In this document: positions 22,128 to 32,569 of the stretch, one piece after another
How the letters are laid out: every line of letters starts with the position of its first letter
Numbering within the stretch: position 1 is the first letter of the stretch
NCBI GenBank assembly: GCA_964019415.1
Contig: OZ025869.1
Span: 2,679,142-2,743,141 of the forward strand
Source: Ianthella basta
Taxonomy: Eukaryota; Porifera; Demospongiae; Verongiida; Ianthellidae
DNA: 64,000 bases
Direction: 5' to 3'
Notes under the pieces: generated by a model
The model's input: the letters and a program-made list of their open reading frames with translations, nothing else
The model's database searches: none
What the model was told of the DNA's origin: nothing
Made by a program: the position numbers and the translations under genes

Positions 22128-22553
22128 TTAGTTGTGGTCAATGCAGGTTAAGGCGGCTAGTGTATCGGATAGTGCACCAGGTGGTCCAGTTGGTCCTTGA
22201 GGGCCTGTCGCTCCCTTCTCTCCAGCATTTCCTCTTGTTCCAGTTGGTCCCTGTTCACCATTGCTCCCTTTCTCACCTTTTGCCCCTTGAGGTCTGTGTG
22301 GGCCAGGTTGACCATCACTGCCCTTTGTTCCTGTTGCTCCCTGTAGGCCTGGAGCACCATCAGCTCCCACCTCGCCCTTAAATCCACGTTCACCCGGGAT
22401 TCCATTCTTACCAGGTCTTCCAGGCAGCATTGTAATAGTTGGGAAAGGATATCTTTCTTGACAGGCTGTCTCTGCTGCTTCTACTCTCACGAAAAGGACT
22501 GCAGTTGAACCCAGAACAAATAGGAGCTTGACAGTGAACATGATGGTTCCCAT
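22128..22553 (-). pseudogene. Collagen-like protein E, C-terminal domain lost
   Basis: 141 residues with a signal peptide (FTVKLLFVLGSTAVLFV) and 27 Gly-X-Y triplets. The frame runs out into unrelated sequence after PPGALSDT, exactly where the cysteine-rich domain should begin. The promoter region is well conserved with gene C, including an ETS-like site at 22751-22758 and TATAAAAG at 22696-22703 on the minus strand. It could be a 3'-truncated pseudogene or a secreted bare collagen stalk. One triplet is broken (GPHRPQG). Confidence 0.8.
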
Positions 22554-22695
22554 TAATGTAGATCCTCAGCTGTGTCTATCAATCTATCGACTGAAAGCGC
22601 TGCTTTGATAGTAATGCAGAGCTCAAGGGAGACTGTTGTTGGTCATACAGAGCTTGTGATAATTAAGGTTCTGTGGTTTCACTGAGGCACTATTT

Positions 22696-22758
22696 CTTTT
22701 ATATGCATTCCAAGCATTGTAACAGCTAGTGAATGTGGTTTATGGAGGTCACTTCCTG
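22696..22758 (-). promoter_or_regulatory. Conserved promoter block of collagen E (TATA + ETS-like)
   Basis: TATAAAAG at 22703-22696 and CAGGAAGT at 22758-22751 on the minus strand, about 145 and 198 bp upstream of the ATG. The spacing matches genes C and D although the gene body is truncated. Confidence 0.5.
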
Positions 22759-22869
22759 TGTGCACTTGATCAGGGTCAGAGTACAAGTGCACCATTGTGT
22801 GTTACACACTCTTTCAAATTGTTAATATGCTTTAAGGTAGTCATTGTCCCCTGACTGGCCAAGCAACGC

Positions 22870-23975
22870 CATGCTCATGCATGCGCATTCCATGTGTGCA
22901 AATGCTTATTCTATAGTTTTGACCATGTGATACTTGCCAAAGATCTAATAGTTGTAGCCTTCTTTGCTTGGTTTCAGATGAACTGTTTGATTTAAAATCT
23001 CACTTCTTAAGTTAGCATGGTTCATTTTGGCATATTTTATAGTTGAATTCCCTTGCAGATACTTCAGTATTCTACCACACTACCACACTGCATGTGAGTA
23101 TTGAGCCTATAATGTCTGCAGTTCCACCAGAAACCATGCTTGCATGACTGTTTGGAAGAGCACACTATGTTGATAGAGCTCATCCTCCATTAATTAGTAA
23201 CATGGACTATTACCTATAGATTGCCTATATAGTAATCCAGTGAACGTCTGTGCAATCCTATATTGGTTGTTGCATGCTAGATTGTGTTATCAAAGCATAA
23301 ATCATCTGCAATCTGATTGGGTGCGCTACATGTGAGCTGCTACCCTGCCCAACTTGATCTATGCATGGCAGTGTACCAGTCTCATGTTCTCCATGCAAAC
23401 TATGTTTGGTTCACAATGCTAGCTATTTACATGGAGAGCCCACTGTAGAGCTATAGATGCACCACACTATAGTTGGCTAGGCGTTTGTACGGTCCAGTCA
23501 CAATTATTCCCCTTGTGCCTAATGCTAGCATTCCTGTGTGTGTATTTTACATTAACTTCTTTGAACACTGAGTTTGTCTGATGGTGATTGCTACATTGCA
23601 CACGAAGTGTGCTGAAAGTAAATAATAGTTGTATAATACTATTATTATTGTGATTATTTAATAGCTCCACATGTTTAGCATTGCATGACACGATATCAAT
23701 GTACCTGTGTCTTTTAAGTTAAATTGAAAGCTGTGCAACTGCATGTGGTATATTGTACTCGCAAAAGGCATTAGCATTGGCCAAGTGTGTAGGCATAAGC
23801 GTAGGAAGCAGGGGGGCAGCAAGGGCCCATGCCTCCCCTCTCAGAAGTCTCCTTTAGATAGCTAGTGCCCCACTGATCTGTGAAGAAGTAAAATATGTGT
23901 TTAGCACTATTCCTCAGTTAGGGAGCTCCTCTGAACGCATTATCTACAGCTATGTCAGTCACTGGCTACGCCCTT
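22870..23975. other. Spacer without a gene
   Basis: No ORF with a recognisable domain and no clear repeat structure. The left end keeps homology to the 5' flank of collagen C. Confidence 0.4.
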
Positions 23976-23978
23976 AAT

Positions 23979-24130
<152 letters not shown>

Positions 24131-24299
24131 AGACCGGACACATAATACTCAACTATTCCTGATGATTTCCTTGGTAAGAATACCAAAAAAGAAATCTCTA
24201 TTTTAGCCTCACTATATATGCTGGTGCAGCTGCAACACAGCTGTAGCTAGCCACATACAACGACTCTGACTCACTAGGAATCCTTTCTGAGTTAAGATT

Positions 24300-26510
24300 A
24301 TATAAGGGATAAGGCTTTTATGTCAGTATCCTCCAAAATATACTCAGCTGACAGCAGTGAGGTAACCTGCATGAGCAATATAATCTGTTGATGTGCATAT
24401 CACTGGCCGAAGAGAATGAGTATTGAATTTGATTGGTGCATGTGCCGGATGAATAGCCTTGTGGTGCCCGTCCACGGCCGGCTGCCGGATCAATAGCCAC
24501 TGCGTTTTATCATAACACTAAAAGAAGAATAAAGTAATACTGATTGCAATATTTCAGTATTCGGCATAATTCAATGTCCCATATTATAAGTTTGTATAAT
24601 ATTTATTATTATATTTTTACAATAATTCTGATGCATATTTTAAATGAAAGCTAGTTGTTGCAGCTGCTGAGACATCACTGTAGTTGCTATCTCAGGTCCA
24701 AGTGTGCTCTCCACTCCCTCGATCACTCCCTGCTACTATAGAGTGCAGCATGGACAACATGCACCTAGTATAGGAAGAGAGCAGCACACAGAGGTGATGT
24801 AGGTGGTGATGGGTATATGTGCAACACTGCAAGTGTGCCATATTAATGTAAAAGTGACTAGCATACAGGATGGAGACCAATGGCACACTTGAACACACCT
24901 GGACGTTCAGATTGTGCAATGGGGAGTGGTCCAGTGAGGTCACTCTGAGGTGCTGGGAAAGCTGTACATGGGGAAAGGACCATGTACATGAGAGTGAAGT
25001 AACCCACCATCAGTGGTGTACATTGGCAACAGCACAGACATCACACTCAGTGCAAATAATAAAGAGATGAGTTAGAACAAGAGCAATATGTGTGTGTGTG
25101 TGTGTGTGTGTGCACAATTTTGGCAGGAACTGTCATAAAATATCAATTTGGTGTAAACGTTTGGAGATGTGGCTCCTACTGTGCATGTGAGTGTCTATAG
25201 ACATGGAGGTCATGTAGCAGTAGGGAAGTCCCTGGAGTACTGGATCCACTATGGACCCCTTGCATTATAGGTCTTGGGAGGGTAGGTGAGTACATAAACA
25301 CACCAGTATATGGTAGTTATGGTACTTGTAACAATAAAGTGTCCGTATTTACTAGTGCAATGGTTGGGGTGTAGAACGGCTACTGGTACAGGTGTAGGAC
25401 GGGTAGGGGTACGAGTATAGACGGTAAGGCGCACGGTGATTCCACAATATGCATGTATGGGTACTGACCGTACTAACAAACTGCTCATTGACGCTTTTAC
25501 GAGGTGCTTCTGAACAAAATTCCATCATCATTTTACTCACGTTCTGCTTACATCACTACATTTTTTACGATGCAAAGACATTGTTCTCATTCTGCGTGTT
25601 GGAAGGTGCGATACTGGGATTTTCTGTTGTCAGAGTAGCTTTTCAGATTCAGAAGTAATTTTTTTTATATAAGTGCATGTGTATGCATGTACGTATCTAC
25701 ATAATCTTGAGTGTTTTCATTATGAACCATGGAAATAACTACGCTCAATGTCTTCCTAATCTCCACAGCAGACCATGCACTTGTGTATTGACCTGAAGAT
25801 GATTGTGTCAGCATTGTGGACTTCAGGAAGATTGTGGAAACGCATCTTGGACAAGTATTGTTTAGTCCAAGTAGGCAGAAAACGTTCAGTGGCATGACGG
25901 TGAAGATAGGAACCAAGAGAAGAATGACTCAGCTGGAGAGTCAGTTTAAATGATGAATCCTTAGACATTCAGAAGCCACAAAGGAGTGGAGGCAGGGCAG
26001 AAGAATGTGGCCACATCAAGTCCAAAATGCCAGACTGGCAACTCCTTGGTCTTAAAGACAGGGAGAAAGCATCGTGTTCCTCTGGCCAAGGTAAATGGTA
26101 GCACTGACAGCAATGAGGAAAATGAACAAACCAATGCTAAGAAGAAGACAAAAGAAAAGAGCCAAACATGTGCAGCTACATGGGCCCAAGTGTCTAGCTA
26201 GCCCCATGTAGCTACAAGGAAATTAGGAATGCATAGCGAACTTCATGGCAATGTGTTACATCATGGTGCTGAGTTACTGTTGCTTGTTTCTATGCTTTTT
26301 CTGCTGGCCATTCCTTTACTTCTAAGGGAATTTGTATACACTAGTTTGTGCAGTTTTTGCATATCCAAAGGACTATGGTTACATCAGATTGATACCAGCG
26401 CTGACTAATACCCCTGCCTTAAATTAGCTGAAGATTGTATACATATGTATATGCACATGCATAAACTACATTGATCCTATTAGCTATGTCATATATAATA
26501 GTTCAGAAGT
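24300..26510. other. Spacer without a gene
   Basis: No supported gene. A short (GT)n tract lies at 25088-25112 and a diverged gtacgggtac-type simple repeat at 25330-25430. ORFs at 25665-26201 are short, overlap antisense and have no domain. Confidence 0.4.
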
Positions 26511-26517
26511 AAGTAAA

Positions 26518-26613
26518 ACATCAGTCCAGCCAGCTGGACCCTCCTTACCGTTTAATTCGTAAGTGTCCACACGCCGGGAAGGAAAAGGAGGGTTTAGCAT
26601 CAGTCACTGAGGT
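26518..26613. repeat. Short foldback repeat, copy 1
   Basis: About 95 bp, with ends ctggaccctcctt and aaggagggttt that are inverted relative to each other. The block returns in opposite orientation at 30044-30146 (ctggaccctcctttccc ... agaagggtccag). Confidence 0.7.
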
Positions 26614-27329
26614 TGCACAACATCTGACCAACAGAATCTTACTACCCCGAATTGGGGTAATAGAATTCATGATTTGCAGTTAGTAGTGGACCATGTCTAA
26701 ATGCAAAGATGGCAGGTGCCAATCGCTTCAGCGACATTGTCCTTGTGGCTTTACAGTTCCTGGATAAGGATTGTCTCAGGCTTCATCCTTGGCAACAAGA
26801 AGTGCTCTTACAAATTTTGTCTGAACGTGACACATTTATTACACATGTGGGACATGTCCATTATGTAAACAATGTGGCTTCTGTGCGGCCAATTTTGCCC
26901 TTTGTATTTCAGCTTATATCTTATACAGGCTCAGCTGGATCACAGCTGGACAAGTACGAAAAGTGAAGAAAAGAACTCTCCTATAACTCTCCGCATAAGT
27001 GTTGTTTATGTAATAGTTGTGAGGCGTTGATGAGCATTCACGTAGCTAAAAAGGAAAGTTCAAGTAAAACGTTTCGACCACGAGGGTCTTCATCAGTTAC
27101 AAAACTGAAGTGTACAGGTACAGGGATTGGCTTTATACAGCAGTATGTGTTCAAAAAGGCGGGAAAGTCAGGTGACAGGTGACAGGTCATGAGTGAATAA
27201 TAGAAATAATAATAATAATAATAATAATAATTAATCATAAGAATAAAATGATAGTAATATAGTAGTATTGATGATAAGTCATAGAGTTGATATAATGAGA
27301 ATATGTTGACCTGTCTGTTTTTGTAATGG

Positions 27330-28074
27330 TCATGGTGGGTTCAATATGGGGTTCCACATTGATGGCAGGCATAGACCACGGTCCAAGTTCATGGTCTTCT
27401 TGTTGCGTTGGATATGGATGGCCTCTGTTGTCTTCCTTTGCCAAAACCCATTGACGCATCTTCTGACCTTGGCTTCATCCCAATTGATAGCATGTTTGGT
27501 CTCATGAGCGTGGACCGCGATACCATTCTTGGGGTCCCCTCTCTTCACTGCAGACTTGTGCTCCCCAAGTCTGATTTTCAAGGTCCTCTTTGTTTCACCT
27601 ATGTAGACACCATCACATTCTTTACATGGAACCTCATACACCACACTCTTCTTCTTTGCTTCTGGAATGGGGGTCTTCACTTTCATTAGGGTCTTTCGGA
27701 TGGTTCTCACTGGTCTGAAGGCGGCTTTCACACCAAGGGGGGTGCATATCCTTTCTATCTTTTCACTGATGCCCTTAACATATGGTAGACATATGATCTT
27801 CGGTGCATCGTCTTCCATAGGGGGGGGGGTCTTCATCGGAGGGGTTGATGGAGGGGCTCTTTGGTGCATCATCCTCAGGGGGGTCTACATTGTCTGTGTC
27901 AGTAGAGGAGGCTTCTTGTGTATGACTGTCAGTGGGGAGAGTTCCATTGTGGGTAGCAGTGGACGGCTTCTCCGCATCATCATTCATCATCTTCAGTTTT
28001 GTAACTGATGAAGACCCTCGTGGTCGAAACGTTTTACTTGAACTTTCCTTTTTAGCTACGTGAATGCTCATCAA
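27330..28074 (-). pseudogene. Penelope-like GIY-YIG endonuclease C-terminus (frame-split)
   Basis: The part at 27872-27330 holds the GIY-YIG nuclease module: the Cys pair in VPCKEC, YIGETKR (the YIG box), the catalytic-type Arg and Glu-His in LKIRLGEHK, then HAINWD and a Glu in KTTEAIHIQ. The part at 28074-27775 (Ser/Thr/Asp/Pro-rich, starting in the inverted repeat) precedes it in another frame. The two frames meet at a run of ten C on the coding strand (27829-27820), so a slip of that run explains the split. This type of endonuclease nicks target DNA during retrotransposition. It is unlikely to be active without the reverse transcriptase. Confidence 0.88.
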
Positions 28075-28080
28075 CGCCTC
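27991..28080 (+). ncRNA. Hammerhead-ribozyme-like core in the Penelope repeat
   Basis: The repeat reads CTGATGA (28005-28011), a short stem GACC/GGTC closed by a five-base loop, then GAAAC (28026-28030). This is the invariant core order of a hammerhead ribozyme. The opposite copy (27110-27021, minus strand) carries it in the sense of the retroelement. Hammerhead motifs are an established feature of Penelope-like terminal repeats. Stem III looks very short here, so activity as a monomer is doubtful. Confidence 0.6.
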
Positions 28081-28130
28081 ATAAACCTGCTAGACAACGT
28101 AGCATGAGCCTCTACCACATTATGTAATAG

Positions 28131-28250
28131 TTAAATGCTGACTAAGAGGTGTCTCTGAGATTTAGAGCACGAGGCGCGAGGGCGCGAAGTGCCCGAGTGC
28201 CGAGTGGTCTAAATCTTCAGAGACACCGATTGGTCAGCATTTAAGTGTTA
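28131..28250. repeat. Imperfect hairpin
   Basis: The left arm ttaaatgctgactaagaggtg and following bases return as the complement before 28245 (caccgattggtcagcattta). The loop is G/C-rich (gaggcgcgagggcgcgaag). Confidence 0.75.
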
Positions 28251-28689
28251 TAGATCCCAACGATTGGTCAAGGAGCGGCAGCGAATCAGTTTAACTACTT
28301 GTACTTGCGTCATCACGCGTCTTCCGGAAGTAGTTAGCAATTTCTGACAATGGCCGAGAAAACGTCGTTTGGTTATTGGGTTTGTCATCTCGCAGCAGAC
28401 GTTCCTAAAGGTCGGCAGTGGATGCGGCGCATAAGCTAAGTGTAAGCTTACTCACTGTCGGCCCCGTCAGCCACAGCGTTTCCCAGAGCGGTGTCCTAAG
28501 CCTGTTCCCAGCTCGTAACCAGTTTCTTTCTCGGCTCTGGTTTGTAGGCCACTGCATGCCGGATTGTTGCTTTACCCTGTTTGTCGACGAAACAAGTAAG
28601 CCGGGCAACCTTTGCATCGTATGTTGTGGGGTTAGCTACTATTGTTATCGCAGCTGCAGTTTCTCTGCTATAGACTACGGCCCTGAGCT

Positions 28690-28790
28690 ACGCCTATGCT
28701 CTAAATCGCTATTTAGAGCACAGGTGCGAACGCCGCGCCTGCCACGCCCATGCTCTAAATCGCGATTTAGAGCATAGGCGCGAACGCCGC
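28690..28790. repeat. Tandem palindromic repeat
   Basis: Two copies, about 55 bp apart, of a palindrome on gctctaaatcg. The second, at 28750-28775, is a perfect 26-bp palindrome with centre cgcg, and the first is imperfect. Each is followed by gcgaacgccgcgc. Confidence 0.85.
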
Positions 28791-30043
28791 GCTTCCAATT
28801 AGAACACGGCTAGACGAAATAGACCACGGCACGAAACAACATCCGGGGTGTCTACGACGTTTAGAAACATCGTTTAGACGCACATTACCATGGCAACGGG
28901 ATCTATAATTCTTTGTTATATCAAGTTATAGCGACAATTATGAAGCCATCAAAATAGCAGTAAACAGCGATGTCAAAATCAATGGAAGGGCAGAGAATGG
29001 CATCAATGGATGTGCAACAGTACTATCTAACTTTGGTATGAGGGATTAGTTGATCAACCAATCTACTGAGAACTTATAGCAAGGAAACTATGACTACTCG
29101 TTTATCTAAAAACGTTCGGGTCGCCTAACTCTAGATAGGAAAGGTGCAAAGCATAATCCCTTATGGAAAAGTTAGAAAACTCACTTGACAAACCACTTCA
29201 ATCTTTATCTGCCAAAGTAATTGGCGATTTGTTGGTAAACGGCGATTTGTAAAAACAATGGCAGGAAAGCCTCTTTACCAAGCGCATCACATGGTGTTCT
29301 CGTGACAATCCATATATGGAGTACAAAATGGAAACAATCATATGACGTCATACAATGTTCGCCAAGTTCGAAGTACGAAATTCCTTTGTATAAAGCCTTG
29401 AAACGTCGATCCTTTTAAAGTTAATGTGAGAACAACGAAGACATCAGCTCTGTTTCCCTTTTACCAATACGTCTTCTTGGCCTCTTAAATTTTGTTTCTT
29501 GCCGCCGCTAGATATGACGTTCAATTTCTGAATGCTCTTGAATCACGCGCACATCACATGCAGCGAGGGCGTAGTCATGGCAACATAGGAATTTCACACC
29601 TCAAGGTGTGAATACCTCAAGGCTCACTTTATGTAAATGGACTGGACATGTCCCACAAGCGTAATGTCCCAACTGAATTTGGGAAGAGTTTGAAATTTGA
29701 ACTAACGTTGCTTTGCTTCAATCGCCAGAGAAACAATACCCCTGGGAAGCCCGAAGGTACTTATCATATCACATTTGATTTCCCTTATGAAATCTCAGAT
29801 CAGTGATCTGACAGAAAGGGGCTAAAAGCTGCACGACTATCCAATGGGACAGAAGCGAGTGTGCAGTAGAATGAAGTATCCCTCCACACAGCGATGGTGG
29901 CTCAGTCTTTGGAACAAGCAATAGGCCATTGGCCCAAGGATAATGCAGCAAAGCCTGCAGCATCGTGCAGGCCTGTACAAGCGGCTGACATTTTTGTAGT
30001 ATAATTATGTACCACACAGTCAAAGAGGTGTTAAATTATAATT

Positions 30044-30146
30044 CAGTTAGTGATTGGTGCTGGACCCTCCTTTCCCTTTCCGCTCTGTGGGTGCTTATAA
30101 ATTAAACGGTCAGAAGGGTCCAGTTTGCTGGACTAACCACAAAAGA
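30044..30146. repeat. Short foldback repeat, copy 2
   Basis: Reverse-oriented copy of 26518-26613, with ends ctggaccctcctttccc and agaagggtccag. Confidence 0.7.
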
Positions 30147-30149
30147 ACA

Positions 30150-31200
30150 TGAAAGCAATTGTCTCACAGCGTTAGTAGCCTGTTGCTGCTCCCTCACACT
30201 GAGTCACTTCAGGGATGACTTTCTCATGTGGCCAATACACTTATACATATGACACTTTTCAATTGTCACTGTGGTCCAGAATTTCTTGATTCCAGCTATC
30301 AGTGGAGCCTTTGATTTGGGCTTCACTTCCCTTCTAATGAATTCTTTTATATCTCATGCCAATGCGTTCAGTGGGGTTTAAGTCAGGTGCTTCAGGTGTC
30401 GGCCACGAGTTGATCCCGCCAACTTTGAACAATGTTTTGGATCATTGTCCTGTACCATTTGGTGTCCATGAAATCAAGGACTTCCTCAAATAGAAATGAA
30501 CGATGGGGTGTTCATTTTTCCTTCAAAGGTTGACATTTGACACCTTCCGCAACTACTGATGTCTTCGCAAACATGCACCTTTACAGAATGCTTAGACTGG
30601 GTTTATAGTGTGGTAATACCCTTACTTGTAGCAACATGTCTGCCTGTGAATTTCCATCTGTATATTGGTCTCATCCATAAAGATGACATTATCAAAGGTG
30701 GTGTCCTCATTGTCTTTGGCACATTTCAATTTCTTCTCCTTGTTCACATCTCTAATCATCTGGCAGTTCCTTTCGCTGTCCACCCCAAGTCATTTCTCAA
30801 TCGAAGAATTGATGACACCAAAGCATCAAATAACTCAATTTCATTCTTCAGTAGCTTTTGTAGCTCCAGTCCCTTGGTTTCATCATTTTTCATTATCTGG
30901 TCATCGATGATCTCCCAAATTTGATTGGTCAACTTCGAGGCTTGGCCAGTTCCAGGAGCACAGGTTATAGTGCCTGTCTCCCGATAATGGCGAAGGAACT
31001 TCAAGACGTCAGCTTTGCTGGCCATATGTCCCTCTTCTGCCAAATAACAAAGGATCAGTGAGCTGTTCTTCTTGGACTGGCAGTAAAAAAGAATTTTCTG
31101 CTTCACATAATCCGAGTAAACCATCCTCTGAGACACCGGAAGTACGCACTGGAACAACTTGAACACTGTAGAACACTTGAAGAAAGGGTAACATGTCAAA
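30150..31200 (-). pseudogene. Tc1-like transposase, degraded
   Basis: From 31200 downward the minus strand encodes the N-terminal paired-type helix-turn-helix half (VYSDYVKQKILFY, DVLKFLRHYRETGTI, GLELQKLLKNE). The nuclease half follows in broken frames: VIFMDETNIQ with the first Asp near 30680, QDNDPKH with the second near 30450, and LKEFIRREVKPKS-like sequence near 30330. Stops and shifts interrupt it (VKVHVCEDIS for the usual VKVHVWGGIS). Terminal repeats were not identified. Confidence 0.8.
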
Positions 31201-31569
31201 ATATACGCATGCGTCTTGGTGAGCCTGTTACATTCCATTATGTTTAGCACCTGTTTCATTAGTTACTACGGGTACAGACACGGCTATGGGTGTGGAATGG
31301 AACAGCTGTGGCTACAGGCGATGCACAGCTTATGGAACGAGCGTATTTCGATACTAATACGGGAGAAGTATGGGTACAGGTATGGATGTAGTACAGGCGT
31401 ACAACAGATACATTTTGTACGACATACCGTAGTTAGACACCATCCCATAATGCCTTCTAGCTAGTAAGGCCATTCGAGGGGCAGGATGGAGTGAACAAAC
31501 CCCATGCACCAAAGTGTATTGTGGTGTGACCTACAGTACAAGTGTACAGTGAAGGATGTGTGTACTCAC

Positions 31570-31789
31570 TTGATGGAGAGAGGCGGATGCAGGGATAGCA
31601 CTCAAGAATACCAGGCTGGTACTGTCCAATTGTGAAATTGTTACTTGCATCAGCTAGTCTTGCTAGCATCTCGTTAAGTAATTTCTTTCGCTTACCACCG
31701 TCATTCAACACAAAGTCACCAATGCTGGTACTCTGTGAAATGCCTTTCAACACATACTCTCCTAGTTCTAACATCAGTGAGTTTGGCAC
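31570..31789 (-). CDS. Exon of a minus-strand host gene
   Basis: Acceptor ttggtag before GTGCCAAAC and donor gtgagtac after CCATCAA. The 73-codon exon (NSLMLELGEYVLKGISQSTS ... QPGILECYP) has no recognised domain. It lies downstream of the LRR modules on the same strand and may be a late exon of that gene, which is inference. Confidence 0.5.
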
Positions 31790-31875
31790 CTACCAATTAA
31801 GGGGGAAACAAGTCCAAATGTGAAATAAACACTGACAGAAACATGGTGACAAAAAATTGCAATATATAGGAATTA

Positions 31876-31946
31876 ATGCAGCACACACATGCACACAGAC
31901 ACACACAGACAGACACACATACACACTCACACACAAACACACACAC

Positions 31947-31979
<33 letters not shown>

Positions 31980-32095
31980 CACACACAGATACACAGAGAC
32001 ACACAGACAAACACACACAGACACACAGACAGTCAGACAGACAGACAGACAGACACACACACAACACACAACACACACACACACACACACACGCG
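31876..32095. repeat. Complex CA/ACAG microsatellite
   Basis: About 220 bp of CA runs mixed with acag, acat and acaa units, lying between two predicted exons of the minus-strand gene. Confidence 0.95.
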
Positions 32096-32290
32096 TAGCC
32101 ACATGCTTGACGGGTTGGTTGGACAGTACAACTTCCTCGTTCGCCATGGCACATGTGAGGAGCTCAGATTATACTTATACATACACATCCAAACACTAGC
32201 TGGCATTCAGACCACACATCACAATCCCATGTCTTGTGCACTAAGCACTTGGCACTGACTCAATCAAGTGCAATGACACGTAAAACTTAC

Positions 32291-32371
32291 CTGACCACTC
32301 ATTCCCAGCACCAACGTCTCCAGTTCGCTCATCCCAGCCAGAGCCTGTTCCATTTCATTCAACTTCAGTTC
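32291..32371 (-). CDS. LRR-like exon of a minus-strand host gene
   Basis: 27 codons bounded by ctgtag and gtaagt, phase 0 at both ends. The translation (LKLNEMEQALAGMSELETLV) has Leu spacing like half of an LRR or a short amphipathic helix. It shares strand and phase with the LRR modules at 34.4-61.1 kb, so it probably belongs to the same transcript. Confidence 0.5.
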
Positions 32372-32569
32372 CTACAGACACACAACATTCTGCTAGAGAC
32401 CATTGTCACACAGCACACTCTGACATACAAACATGCAGGATACACACAACATAAAACAAACAACACACAACACACAACACATGCACAGAGACAGAATGCA
32501 TGCTATAAAATTAAAACTTATGCACTGCGTAAGTTTTTAGAAAATGATGCCAAAAAATTCATGACCTAA

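Larger units (their letters stand above)
27019..28119 (-). mobile_element. 5'-truncated Penelope-like retroelement
   Basis: A 13-bp target duplication (ttatgtaatagtt) at 27006-27018 and 28120-28132 frames the insertion. Inside are two perfectly matching 90-bp inverted repeats (27021-27110 and 27991-28080). The GIY-YIG endonuclease ORF runs on the minus strand between them. An ATA-rich stretch near 27206-27250 lies in the 3' region. The reverse transcriptase is absent. Penelope-like elements commonly carry terminal repeats in unusual orientations and are 5'-truncated, which fits. Confidence 0.9.
26842..29661. mobile_element. TIR element, family X copy 1 (holds the Penelope-like insertion)
   Basis: The left end CACATGTGGGACATGTCCA and right end CGCTTGTGGGACATGTCCA (minus strand) are inverted, and each is followed by a TTTACATAA/ATGTAAAC word. 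TA sits on both sides (26840-26841 and 29662-29663). Two more copies with the same ends are at 47711-48929 and 54970-55625. Without the 1.1-kb insertion at 27019-28119 this copy is about 1.7 kb. It contains strong hairpins but no transposase, so it is non-autonomous. Confidence 0.75.
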
